NCBI GenBank assembly: GCA_947303825.1
Contig: CAMYZK010000082.1
Span: forward strand, 1-9,111
DNA from: an uncultured Prevotella sp.
Lineage (GTDB): Bacteria > Bacteroidota > Bacteroidia > Bacteroidales > Bacteroidaceae
Length of the DNA stretch: 9,111 bases
Direction: 5' to 3'
The position numbers were made by a program, and so were the translations under genes. The notes under the pieces are model-generated. The model did not search any database, was not told the origin of the DNA, and saw only the letters and a list, made by a program, of their open reading frames with translations. Within the stretch, counting starts at the first letter, position 1. Each line of letters starts with the position of its first letter. This document shows, one piece after another, positions 6,713 to 9,111 of this stretch.

Positions 6713-7422
6713 AGGCTCCTCATCGCCAAGTAGATTATCAGCAGGTGAAGGGGGTAGAACACGTAGAAGATGTACTTGGCAATATTACCTTGTATGAATC
6801 CCCGCTTACCGTTGTACATGTTGATGGGAATAAAGGCCAGGCCCGCCATCCAGCGGCTGCCCAGAAAACAGCTTCCTATGACTGCCTGCAGCAGACGCTG
6901 GCTGCGCAGCACATAGAGCAGCAGTATGAACCCGTAGCCGCTACAGCCGTAGTCGCTGCGTAGCAGCACCGAGACGGCCAGAAGCAAAATCAGCACGACG
7001 GCCATGCGGCGCAGATCGGTGCGGTAGTACTCGATGGCACACAGTCCGAGGAACCCCAGCAGGAGGGTGAAGAGCACATTCTGAGAGGGACAGTGCCATG
7101 TGCCCGTATGCACCAGGTTCCAGGGAATCTCTGAGAGCAATGCAAAGACAAACAGGCTGAGCCCGTAGTGATGGCGGTTGCGCGTGTGCAGGAATCCCTC
7201 AACAAGAAGGAACGCAAAGATGGGGAATGCCATGCGCCCTATGAAGCGCATGATGAAGAAGAGAGACACCTGCTTGTGGCCAATGGTGAACAGTGGCTGC
7301 ATGAACTGTGGGTAGTAACACAGATAGAACGCCGCAAGGTGGTCGGCCAGCATGGTCAGCATGGCAAGCACCTTGAGCGAGCTGCCGCTCAGTATACGAT
7401 AAGTGTGCTTCGTTATATCCAT
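6703..7422 (-). CDS. TraX family integral membrane protein
   Basis: This 239-residue, very hydrophobic protein matches the TraX family, named for the F-plasmid gene product needed for N-terminal acetylation of F-pilin. Most chromosomal members have no known function. Landmarks are SSLKVLAMLTMLADHLA (14-30), IGRMAFPIFAFLLVEGFLHT (61-80), the LSEIPWNL segment (96-103), NVLFTLLLGFLGL (115-127) and a C-terminal KYIFYVFYPLHLLIIYLAM (216-234). About seven or eight membrane-spanning stretches can be drawn. There are no pilin, relaxase or type IV secretion genes in the window, so a conjugation role is not supported here. The start is 21 nt after the porin-like gene on the same strand, suggesting co-transcription. 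Its final codons merge into a short inverted repeat, so the last two or three residues may not be ancestral. Confidence 0.87.
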   Translation of the reverse strand: MDITKHTYRILSGSSLKVLAMLTMLADHLAAFYLCYYPQFMQPLFTIGHKQVSLFFIMRFIGRMAFPIFAFLLVEGFLHTRNRHHYGLSLFVFALLSEIPWNLVHTGTWHCPSQNVLFTLLLGFLGLCAIEYYRTDLRRMAVVLILLLAVSVLLRSDYGCSGYGFILLLYVLRSQRLLQAVIGSCFLGSRWMAGLAFIPINMYNGKRGFIQGNIAKYIFYVFYPLHLLIIYLAMRSLVV

Positions 7423-7443
7423 GGTGAAACAGCTCCATTATTC

Positions 7444-8148
7444 TTATTTCTTAAGCGTAAAGCCAAAGATCAAGTAGGCTTTCTGCGAGCACGGGTTGCC
7501 CACAATCCGTGCGAAGACAGGGATGGAGAACGTGTCGGTCACTTTGATGTCTTTCTCAGCTCGCAGCGACAGGTTGGTCACTGCAAACCCCTTGGTACCG
7601 TAGTAGCTGCTAGCGAAGGGAACGGCACCGGCCGTGGCTGTCCATTCTATGTCAGAGAGTTTAAACGGTACCACTACTTCCGCATAACTGCTGTATGCTC
7701 GCTTGCCCTCCTTGTTCACTCCGTCATTTCCGGCAAAGTTGGTATACCATTGTAGGCTGGCCGCTCCGAAGTTGTAGCCTATATTGGCTTCAAACAGATG
7801 GTTCGTGCCGTGTGAATCGTACTTGAAATAACGGTTCTGCGGGTCGAGACCCACGCTGAACCAATAGTCGGACACACCGATGTTCAGTTTACCGGCAGTG
7901 TAGCCAAGCGTCAGGTCAAGCTGCTTGGTGTCGTTGGCATCAGCCAGGCCAACAGTGCCCCATGCCGAGAGGCTCAGATCTTTATAGCTTACACCCAATG
8001 TCGGCTGTACAGAAACACTGCCGCAATCCAGGCCACGCCAGATATTATAACTTACGACATCTCCTTTGACCGTAGTCTCAATCTCTTCCTGTGCAAAGGC
8101 GGTCATGCTCATGACCATGCCCATCACTAATAAAGCTTTCTTTTTCAT
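7444..8148 (-). CDS. Putative outer-membrane beta-barrel protein (small porin-like)
   Basis: The 234-residue product begins with a clear signal peptide: MKKK, a hydrophobic core, then TAFAQEE with probable cleavage after Ala19. The mature part of about 215 residues is made of short alternating strands rich in Tyr, Trp, Gly, Thr and Ser (for example SYNIWRG, 33-39, and LDLTLGYTAG, 77-86), and ends in a strand with aromatic residues (LIFGFTLKK). This is typical of an 8- to 12-stranded barrel, and the general form resembles TorF-type putative porins, but I cannot name the family with certainty or suggest a ligand. It shares its strand with the TraX-like gene 21 nt downstream. Upstream is a MITE-like insertion with no recognisable -33/-7 pair on this strand, so its promoter is unclear; before that insertion it was probably co-transcribed with the glycosylase gene. 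Confidence 0.72.
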   Translation of the reverse strand: MKKKALLVMGMVMSMTAFAQEEIETTVKGDVVSYNIWRGLDCGSVSVQPTLGVSYKDLSLSAWGTVGLADANDTKQLDLTLGYTAGKLNIGVSDYWFSVGLDPQNRYFKYDSHGTNHLFEANIGYNFGAASLQWYTNFAGNDGVNKEGKRAYSSYAEVVVPFKLSDIEWTATAGAVPFASSYYGTKGFAVTNLSLRAEKDIKVTDTFSIPVFARIVGNPCSQKAYLIFGFTLKK

Positions 8149-8154
8149 AATTTC

Positions 8155-8168
8155 TTAACTCTTAATTC
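8155..8168. repeat. Two heptamer units directly upstream of the porin-like gene
   Basis: On the minus strand the sequence reads GAATTAA then GAGTTAA, ending 6 nt before the ATG at 8148. These are the same units as in the array at the end of the thioesterase gene (4477-4511). They directly adjoin the left target duplication of the MITE-like element. Confidence 0.6.
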
Positions 8169-8175
8169 TTCGCTC

Positions 8176-8350
8176 GGTAACTACTCAGTCATAGCTGATT
8201 ATATGGTCGCTACGCTCAAAATCTTTCAAAAATCTTGTTGAAAATCATACAAAAATCTTCATTTTCCCTATTTTTGTTGGATTTTTATTTAGATTTTGTC
8301 AGATTTTGAGGCCGAGAGGCCGACCAACGAATGATGACTGAGTAGTTACC
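8176..8350. mobile_element. MITE-like palindromic insertion, 175 bp, with 17-bp perfect terminal inverted repeats
   Basis: The ends GGTAACTACTCAGTCAT (8176-8192) and its exact reverse complement (8334-8350) form perfect 17-bp inverted repeats. TCGCTC occurs immediately outside each end (8170-8175 and 8351-8356) as a 6-bp target-site-type duplication. The interior continues as an imperfect palindrome: both arms, read inward, contain TGGTCG, then CTCAAAATCT, then several AAAATC tracts ending in ACAAAAAT, so the whole element could fold on itself with its axis near 8263. GAGGCCGA is repeated in tandem at 8308-8323. It has no room for a transposase, so it would be non-autonomous. It provides the last 21 codons and stop of the glycosylase gene and separates it from the porin-like gene. 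Confidence 0.72.
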
Positions 8351-8998
8351 TCGCTCGGCTCTGCCGCTTGGCTCGTCCAAGAACTCAAATATCTTCCGAT
8401 AAGCCTCCACCTTTTTGTCAAAGGATAAAGGATAGGCACGCGACGAAGAGGGGAGTCGATAGAGACATATTTGCCAGCCATCGCTATTAAAGGTATGCGG
8501 TATGGCCACCGAGCTGTTGACCTTGGGAATGACTGGAATGCCGAGCGATGTGCAGATGGTTTGAGTGGCCTTCTCGCCCGTGGTTACGATGGCACGACAG
8601 TGGGGCAACTGCTCCAGCAGTGCACGGATGTCTGTAGGCTCCACCACCTCTAGAAACTTGTCCGAGGCATTGTCCTGAAGGCGACGTATGGCAGTGGACG
8701 TATCGAAGAAGGCGAGGCCTTTCTCCCGGCAGAACGCCACAATCTCGTTGAGCTTGAAACACTTCGCTTCTTGGTCAACGAAGTGGTTTCGGTCGCCAAA
8801 GAATATCTGTCCCTCTATGCGCCAGTGGTCGTTGATGAAGTTCGGATAGTAAAAATCCATGCACCACCGTTTACGCTGTGGCGGAAAACTGCCCAAGAAC
8901 AGCACCACAGCATTTGCGGGCAGGAAAGGGCGCAACGGATGATACTCCACACCATCCGTACTACGGGCTATATTCTCTGTATTCAAACAAGAGGTCAT
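8285..8998 (-). CDS. Uracil-DNA glycosylase superfamily protein, Mug/TDG-like, with a repeat-encoded C-terminal tail
   Basis: The 237-residue protein is a probable member of the uracil-DNA glycosylase fold, a group that removes damaged or deaminated bases from DNA; the true substrate of this Bacteroidetes branch is not known to me. The first strand and active-site loop is VVLFLGSFPPQ (31-41), in the place of the usual GxxP motif. IVTTGEKA (137-144) is the central strand, and RLPSSSRAYP (181-190) matches the C-terminal active-site motif in which other families have HPS or NPS, followed by SxR. The fold ends near residue 208; residues 209-216 come from the 19-bp core repeat and 217-237 from the MITE-like insertion. 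I chose the ATG at 8998 because a promoter-like element lies 44 nt upstream. There is no other DNA repair gene on this strand in the window. Confidence 0.78.
   Translation of the reverse strand: MTSCLNTENIARSTDGVEYHPLRPFLPANAVVLFLGSFPPQRKRWCMDFYYPNFINDHWRIEGQIFFGDRNHFVDQEAKCFKLNEIVAFCREKGLAFFDTSTAIRRLQDNASDKFLEVVEPTDIRALLEQLPHCRAIVTTGEKATQTICTSLGIPVIPKVNSSVAIPHTFNSDGWQICLYRLPSSSRAYPLSFDKKVEAYRKIFEFLDEPSGRAERGNYSVIIRWSASRPQNLTKSK
8351..8381. repeat. GC-rich core repeat with adjoining hairpin at the 3-prime end of the glycosylase gene
   Basis: The 19 bases at 8352-8370 are identical, in reverse complement, to 6658-6676 in the gap between the traX-like and vanW-like genes. Both copies are bordered on the same side by a small stem of form CTTGN...NCAAG (8367-8381 here, 6640-6661 there). 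The fifth base pair is G-C here and C-G there, which keeps pairing. The tract encodes about residues 207-216 of the glycosylase-family protein, and the MITE-like element abuts it. Confidence 0.7.
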
Positions 8999-9041
8999 TC
9001 CTTGTCCTACTGTTTTTTCAATATTATCCCTATTTCGACTA

Positions 9042-9049
9042 CAAAGTTA
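9042..9049 (-). promoter_or_regulatory. Candidate -7 promoter element for the glycosylase-family gene
   Basis: Read on the minus strand this is TAACTTTG, an exact match to the Bacteroidetes -7 consensus TAnnTTTG. It lies 43 nt upstream of the ATG at 8998. The best -33-like TTTG (plus strand CAAA at 9075-9078) is 25 nt away, longer than the usual 19-21, so the call is tentative. The rest of 8999-9111 is AT-rich and shows no gene. Confidence 0.45.
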
Positions 9050-9111
9050 ATACTTTTCCATCAATTACAGTACGCAAAAGCAAAAATGTTACATTATTTG
9101 AAGAAGTTTTT

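Noticed and set aside
6703..7422. Conjugative element indicated by TraX
   Set aside because: No relaxase, mating-pair or pilin genes and no attachment-site repeats are seen; TraX-family genes are common on chromosomes.
8213..8310. Rho-independent terminator in the AT-rich tract after the glycosylase gene
   Set aside because: The T- and A-rich runs are better explained as the arms of the palindromic inserted element; there is no short GC stem followed by a single U tract.

Overview
The window looks like chromosomal DNA from the Bacteroidales, most likely a Prevotella, Paraprevotella or Muribaculaceae type. Three things point there: DUF2851 next to a thioesterase and dprA, promoter-like elements matching the Bacteroidetes consensus (TTTG, about 20 nt, TAnnTTTG), and an absence of clear Shine-Dalgarno sites before most starts. 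No RNA gene, CRISPR array or transposase gene was seen.

Layout. At the left, on the minus strand, lies a glycyl radical enzyme pair: a complete trans-4-hydroxy-L-proline dehydratase (hypD, 105-2570), followed 6 nt later by the first 32 codons of its radical-SAM activase (1-98), which runs off the window. A 198-nt divergent promoter region (2571-2768) follows. Then comes a plus-strand set: a DUF2851 protein (2769-4067), a hotdog acyl-CoA thioesterase (4090-4524) and the DNA processing protein DprA (4598-5725). The right half is all minus strand, in transcription order: a uracil-DNA-glycosylase-superfamily protein (8998-8285), a small outer-membrane beta-barrel protein (8148-7444), a TraX-family membrane protein (7422-6703) and a VanW-family protein (6597-5779), which converges on dprA.

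How the genes work together. HypD and its activase form one catabolic unit: the activase installs a glycyl radical on HypD, which dehydrates hydroxyproline to pyrroline-5-carboxylate under anaerobic conditions. DprA belongs to natural transformation and recombination. The roles of DUF2851 and the four right-hand genes are not established by the sequence.

The most striking content is not the genes but a set of small modular repeats at or inside gene ends. (a) An inverted pair of heptamer arrays sits in frame inside hypD and adds what appears to be exactly 22 residues. (b) A related composite (five heptamers, a 43-nt core, five heptamers of another sequence) supplies the last residues of the thioesterase and fills the gap to dprA. 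The hypD and thioesterase elements share a core beginning CTACCGCAC directly after the fifth heptamer. (c) A third type combines a 19-bp GC-rich core with short octamer and inverted repeats between traX and the vanW-like gene. (d) The same 19-bp core ends the glycosylase gene, where it is interrupted by a 175-bp MITE-like palindrome with perfect 17-bp terminal inverted repeats and a 6-bp target duplication. Removing that element in silico restores a plausible older glycosylase stop codon 6 nt before the porin-like gene.
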